58,631 nucleotides of DNA. It comes from Volvariella volvacea V23 (taxonomy: Eukaryota > Basidiomycota > Agaricomycetes > Agaricales > Pluteaceae). A program made the position numbers and the translations under genes. The stretch spans positions 669,620-728,250 of the forward strand of contig KB722752.1 in assembly GCA_000349905.1 (NCBI GenBank). The letters are read 5' to 3'. The notes beneath the pieces are model-generated. The model was not told where the DNA came from. It saw only the letters and a list, made by a program, of their open reading frames with translations, and made no database searches. How positions within the stretch are numbered: position 1 is the stretch's first letter; every line of letters begins with the position of its first letter. This document shows positions 24,371-34,309 of the stretch, piece by piece.

Positions 24371-26200
24371 TAAAACTCGATTGAGAGCATCCGGTTGTAC
24401 AGAGGGAAAGAAGGACGCTATGTCAAATGCAAGGCACGACATCACCTTTTTTCGCTCCCAGCCCCTCTTGATCTGATGGACTAGGAGCATCCCCGCATCG
24501 TCTGTTGAATGCTTCTTAGTCCCTCCGTGTTGATTGGGGTGTAAGATGCCAAATGTCGCCGCTTCCCATTGGAGACGATTGGACAAGATTTTTTCCATAA
24601 GTTTGGCGATAGTCGAGAATAACGCTATAGGTCTGTACCCGTTGACCGATGAGAGGTCTTTACCAGGTTTGGGGATGATGACGGTATCAGCTGATTTGAG
24701 ACAGTCAGGCCACACCCCTGTGTCTAATATTGTGTTGAAGGTGTCTTGGAGATAACGTACGCCTTGTGATCTCACGAACATCTTGAGTACTTCCCACGTG
24801 ATGTGGTCGTCTCCCGGCGCCGATGTGTTGGATGTGTTAGCAAGTGCTTCGGTTATCTCAAGAGTCGAGATTGGCAGACAGTCGTGTTCTTCATGCTGAG
24901 GTAGCGAGTCTATGTATTCGTGGTCAATCGGTCGAGAGGCTGCTGCTTGAAATTTGGCATTTAAGTGTGGCCAGGCCCTGTCGATGGTTAGTTTTTCCCC
25001 AGAGGGGACCACGATTTCTTTGTAATCTGGGGGGGGGGCGCGGGCGCGTCCACGATAGGACATCCCAGGGACGGATAGTACCCACCCGTTCTTTGAGGAG
25101 ATTATCAAAATATTCTTTACGCACCTTCGCTTCATAGGCGTTGCGTTCTTTCCTCTTGAGTCTCTTGATTGCCGGGTCATGTTCAGATTCCACTTCCCGC
25201 TGTAATCAAGTGCATTCCCCGTCCCACCACTGTTTTGAGTGCGGGCATATCGAGGGAACATGTGAGAGCTCTAAAAACGCCGTTCTGATAGTCGCTTGCA
25301 CTTTCTCCAAATACATAGTCGGATCGGGGTGGTAGTCCGATAAGGCTGCTAACATCCTGTCGATGAACTAGTCTCGGGGCGAAGGCATGTCTTCGTCCGG
25401 TTTCATCCTTGACAAGACTCGTCTGGTTGTTCGTTCGGTGGTGACGTGTTGTAGGACGAGTTCTAGGGTCCGGTGGTCAGAGTCTGTCTGTAGATTATGA
25501 GCGACTTCAACAGAGACATCTTCAAGGCGATCAATCGAGACCATGGCGAAATCGATGGTGCTAGGTCTCTCGTTGACATGTCTGGCAGGGTGTGTGGGCT
25601 TTTCGGGGGCGATAACGTCTGTATAGGTTAGTGTAGCAACGTCATCGATTTTACGGGTTCTCCTGTTTGACGAGGGGCAGAATTTGTCCCATCGTTCATC
25701 GGAGATGTTAAAATCTCCCATTATTATAGTTAGGGGGGGGAGATTGGGGTGTGACAGGAGGTAGGAGAGTGCACGGTCCTCCCCGTCATTATAGATGTTT
25801 AGAAAGTATAACCGCTCACCATTCGACTTGATCGAGATTAGCATGAGGTCGGGGTGGCTGACAATTTTGTGGTGATGCGTTATCTTGGCTTGAACGAGTC
25901 TTCTTGAGGCGTAGGCAGCTACTCTGGAAGAAGGGTCAGAAGTCTCTATCAGCTTGAACGCGGGGTGAATGGGTAGACCGTGATAGTCATCCCCTAATTT
26001 GTTAGTAGATGAGGTAATGGTTTTCAGGAAGCCGTAAGGTGCTTCTTGAACGAATATGAGGTCTATGTCAGTGTCACACGTACGTTCTAGGAACTGCCGG
26101 ATGGTGCGACTTGATTTCTGGCAGTTCAATGACACCATTTTGAGGTGTCTATTCATGCGTTGGTCTTCTTTGGCCCTCGGCCTTTCCTACGATTGCTCGC

Positions 26201-26677
26201 TGTTACGACGATGAGTAATCGTCATCTTCAGCTAGTGTGCTTTCGGACTATCGGACTCATTTTCTCTTTCGAGTAGTTACAACTTCTTTCGGTAACTACA
26301 ATAGCATTCCTCCATTCAGAAGTATACGCGCGTCCATAGCTTACGCGTCCATAGCTTACACGTCCATAGCTTACGCGTACAAATGACTCGAGTACAGCAT
26401 TTCCTTTCATAGCTACAACATAATACCACAGAACGTATAAATACTTCAATTCTTTAGCGTAGAACTTTAGCTTGACCTCCTGTACTTTCTCTATATTCAC
26501 TTCGTACTTCGCTGTGTGAATTATATCTCGACGTATCTCACAAACGCCTTTGACGACGGATCGACTCAACATTCCATTGGCCCCAATCATCCTCATCATC
26601 TTACTCGTCTATAATTCTAGGGTGTATCCGCACCTTCGAGTTACTGATCGACGCGTTAAGGTAACGTCACCGTAACA
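26201..26677 (+). mobile_element. Solo LTR A inside LINE ORF1
   Basis: 477 bases from TGTTACGACG to CCGTAACA, flanked by the 5-bp duplication CTCGC (26196-26200 and 26678-26682). The first bases hold a small hairpin, GACGATGAGTAATCGTC. It is about 85-90 percent identical by eye to LTR B in the opposite orientation. The 123-codon frame inside is a by-product. Confidence 0.88.
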
Positions 26678-28505
26678 CTCGCAGGTCCAACCTTAGACCA
26701 TCCGTCCACCTCGTCGGCCGGGGTTATGTCAAAACCATCCCGGTTCGTATCTACTTCCATGTCGTCCTTGGCTTTCTCTTTTTGCTTGTCAACCTTAGAC
26801 GCCTTCATGGCAGTTTTTCTTTCGGCCGCCGCTTTTTTGAGGATCGAACGCAGTTCCCATACGTCGTGTCTATTGATGAAACACGGGCACTCGTGGGAGT
26901 CGGCTGTGTGGGCTCCGTTGCAGTTAATGCATTTCGGGGGTTGCTTGTCATAGGCCGGGCTGTGTCGATTAGCAGAGTGGAGACCGGCACAGATCCTGCA
27001 AGAAATCACGGTCGCACGGCACGGGGTCCATGCCACGTGTCCCCATCGGGAGCACTTCGTGCAAAATAGTGCTCGCGCTTTAAATCTTCTCTTGAGGATA
27101 GTGCTGATCTCATCATGGATGAGAACGCACGTTCCGTCAAGCTTATTATGGTCTCCACCGAACTCTACGATATTGAAGGCGAGCATAAACGTGAACTCAC
27201 CTCTACCTATGAAGGTCGGCGGGGATACGAAGATTTTGTCTGACAGGCTCTTGTTGAGCTTCAGGGTAGTCATCAATTGATCAGGGGTGTACGTCCTACC
27301 AGAAGGGTCAGTCTTGTTAGTGGAAGTTGTGACGTACGCTGTATTTTGAATCTTCGTCGTAGCAGCGAAGAAGTTTGCGTATTTGGGGTTCTTGTCAAAC
27401 TTCTTAGAGTAGTCGGCAGCCAGTTCGTTGTAGGATTCTAATATTTTCCTCATGGCATTCTGATTGGACGCCCGGACCACAAGATGCTTAGGGCTTTCGT
27501 CCACGATCATGTGTTCTGGGTCGGTCATAAGTATGGCCTCTTTCTTTGCCAGGAGGAGGGTAGAGATCACTTCAACATGTACGGGGTCGTTGGTGACGAT
27601 TCGTATGACGACGGTAAGAGAAGAGAAGGTCGTCGACGTGTTTTTATCATGGAAAACTGTACGGTCGTCCTTCTTGGGTGTCTTCTCGGATTTCTGTGGC
27701 ATGGGCACCCAAGTTTTCGGCTTCGGGGTCAGGGGGACCGTGGCGCCTCTCGCAATCACTTGCGCGAAAGAGGGTTTGGTCTGTTTGGTTTGGGTCTGGG
27801 GGGGTGACACATGAGAAGTTTGTTGTCGGTTTTCAGGTTTCTGTGTCGCAACCGGAGGGCGTCCGTTGTCCGTTGTCGCATGGTTCGCTACTGGTCAGGG
27901 GGGTGGTGGAGGGACGATGATACTTGACGGCGGGTTCTTTTTCTGAGGTACGGTATCATTTGCGGGTACGGGGGGAGGGGAGGGCGATGATGTTTTAGGT
28001 GCGGTTGGCTGATTTGCATCGATGTCGATAGGATTTATCGTGGTCCCCGTCGCCATTGTGTTGACAATCTGCACTTGGAACTTGCGCGGAAGGTGGGCTG
28101 TTGCGTGCATAACCCTGTCATATGAGTCCATGACGATCGAGGTTTCGTGAATTGAGTATGTCAGCTTCGTTGGAATATTGGATGTCGAGGCCTTCTGTTC
28201 CGGCAGCCATTGGGCTACCATACATTGGACAACCTGATGTGGTTCAGGCTTCCCTGTCACATCGATTTCATTTATTTTCTTTCCCTTCATCGTAGCCGCC
28301 CATACTTGAGGGAGGGAGGGCTGGAGGGGGTCTTTCTTCCAAGTATTCGCGTAACCATACTTGGAGTAAAACTGGCAAGACCACTTTTTCCATTCTCGCG
28401 TAAGCGTCTTGCCATCTTGCGCACCTGCAAACGACATATAATCCCTATGAATGTAATTACAGGTTCTGTCAGTAGCTCGCACAGATGCTTCTATCTGGAC
28501 CGTTC

Positions 28506-28983
28506 TGTTACGACGACGTTACCTTAACGCGTCGACTAATATTTCGAAGTACGATAGTACTTCTTAGATTTTAATTGAGTAAGATGATGAGGATGATTGT
28601 GGCCAACAGAATGTTGAGTCGATCCGTCGTCAAAGGCGTTAATGAGATAAGTCGATATTGGATTCGCACAGTGAAGTACGAGAGAAATATAAGGGAAGAA
28701 ACAGGAGGTCAAGCTAAAGTTCTACGCTAAAGAAGTGAAGTATTTATACGTTCTGTGATATTAAGTTGTAGCTGTGAAAGGAAATGCTGTACTTGAGTCA
28801 TTTGTACGCGTAAGTCATGGACGCGTAAGCTATGGACGCGTAAGCTATGGACACGCGTATACTACTGAATGGAGGAATGCTATTGTAGTTACCGAAAGAA
28901 GTTGTAACTACTCGAAAGAGAAAATGAGTCCGATAGTCCGAAAGCACACTAGCTGAAGATGACGATTACTCATCGTCATAACA
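28506..28983 (-). mobile_element. Solo LTR B inside LINE ORF1
   Basis: 478 bases, the same family as LTR A but inverted, ending in TGTTACGACG and CATAACA. Flanks share GTTC (28502-28505 and 28984-28987), consistent with a 5-bp duplication that lost one base. It cuts ORF1 cleanly; removing it restores the frame. Confidence 0.85.
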
Positions 28984-30902
28984 GTTCTGGTTGCAAGGTC
29001 CTCGGCTTCTTCTCTATGAAGCCAAGGCATGGTCCTATTAATGGATCGGAGCCAGTCTTGCTCCGTGGTAGCCTCAGTAGGGAGGCTCGTGATAAGCTGT
29101 ATAAGCATGGCGACGAGGTCTCTTCTTTGCTCAGTGGAAAAGATAGAAAATTTTTCGAATTGTGACGCTTCTTTCTCGCCTTTAGCGATCGTGTCATATC
29201 TGCCAAAGTCGTTTATAAAGGCGATGTTCCTCATCGCCTCAATTGACCATTCTGCCCAGGCAACATCATCACCATCATCAACGAACATTGCTTGGGGTAC
29301 ATCCGGGATTGTGTCCGAGCCGTAAGTCTTCGATTTGAAGAGCCCGTTTCTCCCACCCGCTCTTTTATACTCTTCTCTGGAGATGACGATAACATCATCC
29401 CAGTTTCTAATATAGAGATTATCACCTTTCTGGTACAGAGTCGGGATGTGTTTCTTCCCTTTAACTCCTTTGCGTAACGTGTCGGTAATGTTAATCCCCT
29501 TAAGGGCTACATTCCGATTTTCATCTCTGGCAAAGAAGTGCCAGTTTTTGTCGGGGACGGCAGGAGTTTGAGAAGCTCCCACCGAAAATCTGGTCAGATC
29601 CTCAGTTGGGATGACCGGTTGTGAGAATGGGATATTAACTTGCGGGTAAGCTGCTAGTTGGTTGCCTGGGGGCGGAGACCCTGTTGGGGCCGGGGTAGGG
29701 GAAAGGTATCTTTGAGGAGACATGGAACGATCTCCTTTCCTCCCATTGTTGGGCGGACCCGTGATGTCCATCAATGGGGTTCTGTAGGTGGTGGCAAGTG
29801 AATTGCCCCAGTCTCTTGTCATCGGTTCTACATTGGCCTCCTCAGCGGGGCCGCCGCTCTTGGCCATGTGGCCGTCTTGGGAAAAGTCGAGGCCTTCAGC
29901 CTCTTCAACTTTGACCTCGTGTCTTTCAGCACTCGGTACAGGTTCGGGCGACGTGTATATGTCCCCGGTCGCATCATCATCAGTGCTTCCAACCCTGTGC
30001 ACTGGGATAAACGGGTTAACGTCGCCCGCCAGTATCCAATGGGGGTTCGACTCCGACCCTGCGTTGGTCAAAAATTTTAAGATATACTGGGGGACTCGAT
30101 AATCCCTCATTTCTTCTGGGAAAATCTGTAGTCCACAGCAAGCAAGGAAGAAACATACCTGCATTTCTTCAAGAGGAATGTTTGCCGGGAGATAGATGAA
30201 TATATCGGTATTGGGGTATTTGTAGGTGCGGTAGAGCATCCACCCCCTTATGTCGTATCTCTTTGTGTAGGCTGCCACTTTAAATTCGCAACCTAGAAAA
30301 GTGTCAGTATCGACCTCTCTCTGGGTCCTCAGAGTGGGATCCCAGTAGATGAGGTGATCATTGTTAGGGGGTGTCCAGTTGGCAACCCTCTCGAAAATTT
30401 CTTCCTCCTTTGTTAACAGGGAGGCTTGCAAATCACCTGCCTTGCGGGCATGGTGTTGAGTCGGTGTGATGTCCCGTTCGCCTTCGGCGGCGGTGTCCAT
30501 CTCTTTGGCCTTGCCGGCCTTACTCGAGCTAGGTTTTCCTTGCCTGATCGCGTATGAGGCAGCTTTCGCTGCACCTTTAAGTGTTTGGACAAATGACCTA
30601 GTGGTCTTCGTCGTTGATTGTACAGAGTGGATAGAAGAAGGGGGGGAAGGTTTTTGAGGGGGGGGAGTGGGAGAAAATTGAGAAATCGGTGATGCAGAGC
30701 GCTCACCATCTGGGCCCTCGACGTCGGGCTGCTCGATGCTGATCGTGACGATCTTGCGATCGCCAGTCGGCTTCATCTTGTACGTCTGTTCTGTGGCCTT
30801 ACTATGCACTGGATTCTGTTAGATGGCTTTGGATCACTGTCTACAACGATCTCGCACTGTCTTCCCAAATAGGAAGGTAGTGGTAAGAAGTCAAGAAGGA
30901 AT

Positions 30903-30914
30903 GTAATTTCTTAG
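30903..30914. repeat. LINE target-site duplication, 5' side
   Basis: GTAATTTCTTAG, an exact repeat of 21494-21505, marks the upstream end of the LINE. Confidence 0.85.
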
Positions 30915-32194
30915 TTACGTTGTATTAGTTTACCCCTTATAGGGGGCTTGTACTTGGCTACAGCCTATAACAGACTCTAAAAAGAAAATAGCACCCGGGC
31001 TTGTGCCATCATCCAGGCTGAGTCAGAGTAATTCGATGACACGCAAAAATGCAACATCACGACAGGGTGAGTGCTCGCTCAAATCGGGGTGGCATGCTTG
31101 TGCGTACTATGTCAACCTCTGGTCCCTAAAAGCTCCAAGCCCAAACTGCGCTCTTGCAATTAATGTTTCACTTATTCATAGCTTGTGCACACGTAGAAGC
31201 CTCAAGCCGTAGGTACAATTGACGATCCGCAGCTCAATAGAAATGCCCTATTTTTGCTTTCAACACTCCCTTGTGCACTGAAAACAACTTCCACAGGGCA
31301 AATCTGGACGGTGTCGATATCATTCGGAATGTCGAGGGCGTCGACACCTCCTATTACCTCACACCACTTCTTACTGCCATCACTTGCCCCTACTGTGCGG
31401 GTCGCGTAACACGTATCAGGTCCGTCCACAGTGATGAGCTCGGCGATTTTATATGCTCCGCGTTACGGATCACGGGCAAAAAAACGATGGGCTGTGGTGT
31501 CAACTCCACAAGAATGCGAGCGCAATTATACCAACCTTGACCAGAATGACATGAATCAACGCCGACAGGCCCAGCCGGGAGTTAGCTGAGCGGTAAAAAA
31601 GAGCGTAGGCGGGTGCCCGACTCAAATGCATGTGATAACATCAATGCAGTGCATCTATCGTGCATCCATAAAACCAAATCGCGAAATGATATGTACCGAC
31701 GATGCAAATGCATCAGTTCCTCGTCATAAATGAAGGAAGCGTTACCTGTGGTGCTGGGTTAATCATGTCAAATCGAACACATGACTTTTTTTATCCCTCT
31801 TTCCCCGACCCTTACTAGTCTTTCACCCCCGACATCTATTCTTTCTTCCCCACAACACTCTCCTCTCATTTGTGCCATACCTACCATACCACAAAAACCA
31901 CCCGGCCCTACTTCATGCACCCGTAGTCATCACGCATGGACACACTGCGAGTTGGGACCCACATGGAGAAAGGGAAGTATAAAGGGCAAAAACCCAAAGT
32001 TCGAGGCAAGTAAATTAGCAACAGACAGTGGTATATATGTTTTCTATGCTCTACAACATTTCCTAAGCTACAGGTTCTACTCATAAAACACGGGGCGTCT
32101 CCTCAAAGTACTGGGGATATGCACACATTGATATTCCATCTCTTTATTCTATCATTCCTACAGAAGGGAGTGGAAAGACCTCGCAAGTCTTGTT
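30915..32194. other. Unassigned stretch with overlapping open frames at 31202-31540
   Basis: A plus-strand frame (31271-31540, GVDIIRNVEGVDTSYYLTPL) and a minus-strand frame (31202-31429, SDGSKKWCEVIGGVDALDIP) overlap; both have protein-like composition but no recognisable domain or full exon chain. The LINE inserted just beyond them. Confidence 0.3.
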
Positions 32195-34309
32195 CTAATC
32201 ATGGACGAGCAGGGACCGGCCGCTCATTTCTGTAAAAAAAGGTAAGTTGCATTCCTACAGATAAGCATCCCAACTAACCTTCGGGCTTGGACAACCCCTG
32301 CACAGCATTCAACTCACGTTAGCATGCTCAGTTCCGAAAAAGCACCACAATAACGTACCAAGATGTCCAAAATCGTAGGGGCCACATCACACAACGCCGG
32401 CGGATCCTGTTCCTCCTCAACCTCCTTAGCATCAGTCTTGTCCTTATCGGTCTTATCCTCCTCAAACTTGAACGTCTCCTTATCGCTGGCGATGATGAAG
32501 GGCACAGGATTAGTGGTGTGGGCGGTATGAGGTGCGCCCGTTTCGGGATTGATCATTTGTTCAGCATTCCCGTGGTCTGCGGTGATCGCGAGAACGTATC
32601 CATTCTTGATCGCCGCCTTGTAGATGATACCGACTGCCTCGTCCGTTGCGGTGACGCCCTTAACAGCAGCCTCGTAAACGCCGGTATGGCCAACCTATCG
32701 CATCATCAACACTCCACTCTTCCTTTTTGTCACGCGGCAAGAGAGCAACGTACCATGTCAGGAGGTGCAAAGTTGCACATCACGAATTCGTCTTCCTGCT
32801 TGTCTAGAATCTCAGCGACCTTCTTGGCCACTCCATGGGAGCTCATTTTGGGGTCGAGGTCATAAGTGGCAACTTTGGGGGATGGAATAAGGTAACGTTG
32901 TTCCCCTTCGAATTGCTTCTCCACTCCCCCATTGAAGAAGAACGTCACATGGGCATACTTTTCTGTCTCTGTACGAAAGCCGTTATGTCATCGGTTGGTG
33001 AATAAACACGAGGGGACTTACCTGCGACGTGAGCTTGCTTAATTCCTTCCTTCGACAACCACTCCGCAAGGACATTGGTCATCGCTAGCGGCGGATAAGC
33101 CACGGGGAAGGGGAATTCAGCGTTGTATCGCGTCATAGTGGTGATGTTCTGCACTGCAAGTAAGTAATATGGTAAGAAAATTTACGCGATCACGTACCAA
33201 ATCCTTTGGGATATCAATCTCAATAGGCTTATCGTCAAGACCGAATAGACTCGCGATTTCGCGCATACGGTCAGAGCGATAGTTGAAGAAGAAAAGCGTA
33301 TCGCCGTCTATTTGTTTGATAAGGGTTGGCCATTGAAGGTAAGAAAACGAGGAATTACCTTTAATTCTGCCGGCATCGCCGTTGACAATGATAGGCTTCA
33401 AGAATTCGTCGGTTACGTCCTTGTCGTAGTTGGCTTTGATGGCGCTTATAGCCCCTTGTTGACCTTCTTCCGCTGCCGTGGCCTCGCCTTCACCTCGAAC
33501 TAAACCCTCAACAGCGACCTTGACACGCTCCCAACGCTTGTCACGGTCCATGGCATAGTATCTACCGACGATAGTGGCCAATTCGCCATATTCCTCCTTT
33601 TTCAAGAAGTCTAACAGCTCTTCGCAGTACTTTGCCGATGATCGTGGTGCGGTATCTCGTCCATCACCAAAGAAGTGAACATAGGTATGAGGCACTCCAA
33701 CCTCTTTGGCGGTCTCGAGCAATGCGAATAAATGATTGATATGTGAATGGACGCCTCCGTCCGAAATCTACATGGATATGAGCAGCGGAAGAGCGAAAGG
33801 GGGTAATCGGAATGCCATGGTGGACTTACTAGGCCGAGCAAATGCAATCTACCATTTCCCTGTTTGGCCCGCTCGAAACTCTTCAGGATTGTCGGGTTTT
33901 TGTGGAGTTGTCGCTTTTTGATGGCAACATCGATCCGCACTATATCCTGCCACACGACCCGACCCGCCCCGATGTTGAGATGTCTGATCGACGAGAAGGC
34001 GAGATCGTCAATATGTTGTGGAGGTAAGATTGTCTTCATCTATCGCTACGCACCCAACCTCTGAGTTGCCCATCAAGCCTTCGCTAAGGCCTACGGAGGT
34101 TCCACTCGCAGAGATAAGCCGGTAAGCCCCCTCTTTGGCGATAGTGTCCATGTTGGTCGTGTCGGCGGCTTCGATGGCATTTCCTTTCTGGCCGGGCTTT
34201 GTTGCGACGCCCCACCCATCGTGAACACTGCCAAGAGCTCAGCGAGCTTGGAGAAGGAGAGAAAGCGGAGCACTTGCATCAAGCAGACCTTGTTCTTGAC
34301 CTGAACCAT
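32195..34309 (-). CDS. gpmI: 2,3-bisphosphoglycerate-independent phosphoglycerate mutase
   Basis: Ten exons: 34309-34278, 34227-34054, 33983-33830, 33767-33359, 33307-33198, 33148-33022, 32968-32754, 32694-32359, 32297-32279, 32229-32195; 536 aa, the usual family length. It interconverts 3- and 2-phosphoglycerate in glycolysis, in the cytosol, using two metal ions and a phosphoserine intermediate. Visible motifs: IVHDGWGVA at the N-terminus, active-site Ser in [56 protein letters not shown] and [10 protein letters not shown]. All metal and substrate residues expected for the alkaline-phosphatase superfamily fold appear present. Intron 1 has a GC donor (GCAAGT) instead of GT. Exon 9 is only 19 bases. 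The start at [11 protein letters not shown] fits family N-termini. Confidence 0.96.

Larger units (their letters stand above)
21813..26156 (-). pseudogene. LINE ORF2: endonuclease, reverse transcriptase, RNase H (broken)
   Basis: Starts at ATG 26156. Endonuclease: LNCQKSSRTI, VQEAPYGF, IMGDFNISDERW and the final TDSDHRTLELV, with the usual E, D, H residues present. Reverse transcriptase: PGDDHITWEVLK, NGYRPIALFSTIAKLMEKIL, GLGQGSAISPTLSALYIAPG and the catalytic FVDD. RNase H: IIIFSDGSEK, NYEAEVYGM, HCPAHKGIELNEMVDKDAK; the third acidic position (expected near VIAASLSAAM) is not an Asp. A C-x2-C...H...C zinc motif (CPSCYVYQDRYHVVFEC) follows. Breaks: TAG at 25368-25370, TGA at 25206-25208, a frameshift in the C-run near 25030, the LTR insertion with an assembly gap at 24080-24370, and TGA at 23067-23069. 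Confidence 0.9.
26153..30809 (-). pseudogene. LINE ORF1, unusually long Gag-like protein (broken)
   Basis: One frame can be followed from ATG 30809 to TGA 26153-26155 once two LTRs are removed: about 1,230 codons. LTR B (28506-28983) falls between LATRT and VQIEASVRATDR; LTR A (26201-26677) falls between GWSKVGPAS and NRRKGRGPKKTNA. A TGA at 27895-27897 interrupts a Pro-rich linker. The first 800 residues are Ser/Pro-rich with a globular middle (FKVAAYTKRYDIRGWMLYRT) I do not recognise. The C-terminal 400 residues are a usual LINE Gag with CCHC-type knuckles (CTKCSRWGHVAWTPC, CRICAGLHSANRHSP, CINCNGAHTADSHEC). Fungal LINE ORF1 proteins known to me are about 500 residues, so this one is long. 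Confidence 0.82.
21506..30902 (-). mobile_element. Full-length non-LTR (LINE) retrotransposon, inactive
   Basis: The element runs on the minus strand from 30902 to a poly(A) tail (15 T on the plus strand, 21506-21520) and is bracketed by the 12-bp duplication GTAATTTCTTAG. It holds ORF1 with CCHC knuckles, then ORF2 with AP-type endonuclease, reverse transcriptase, RNase H and a C-terminal zinc motif: a Tad1/I-like layout. ORF1 and ORF2 overlap by ATGA at 26153-26156. Three LTR insertions (24080-24370, 26201-26677, 28506-28983), several stop codons and at least one frameshift make it dead. Subtracting the insertions, the original element was about 8.1 kb. Confidence 0.92.

Noticed and set aside
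26228..28956. Open frames at 26228-26599 (minus) and 28774-28956 (plus) encoding similar repetitive peptides.
   Set aside because: They lie entirely within LTR A and LTR B; the similarity is LTR homology, not a gene.
26201..28983. A 2.8-kb DNA transposon with 480-bp terminal inverted repeats.
   Set aside because: Each repeat has its own flanking duplication, and LINE ORF1 reads through when both are removed, so they are two separate solo LTRs.
31577..31625. Possible tRNA: TAGCTGAGCGG fits an A box and GTGCCCGACTC resembles a B box.
   Set aside because: No acceptor or T stem can be paired and the B box is poor.
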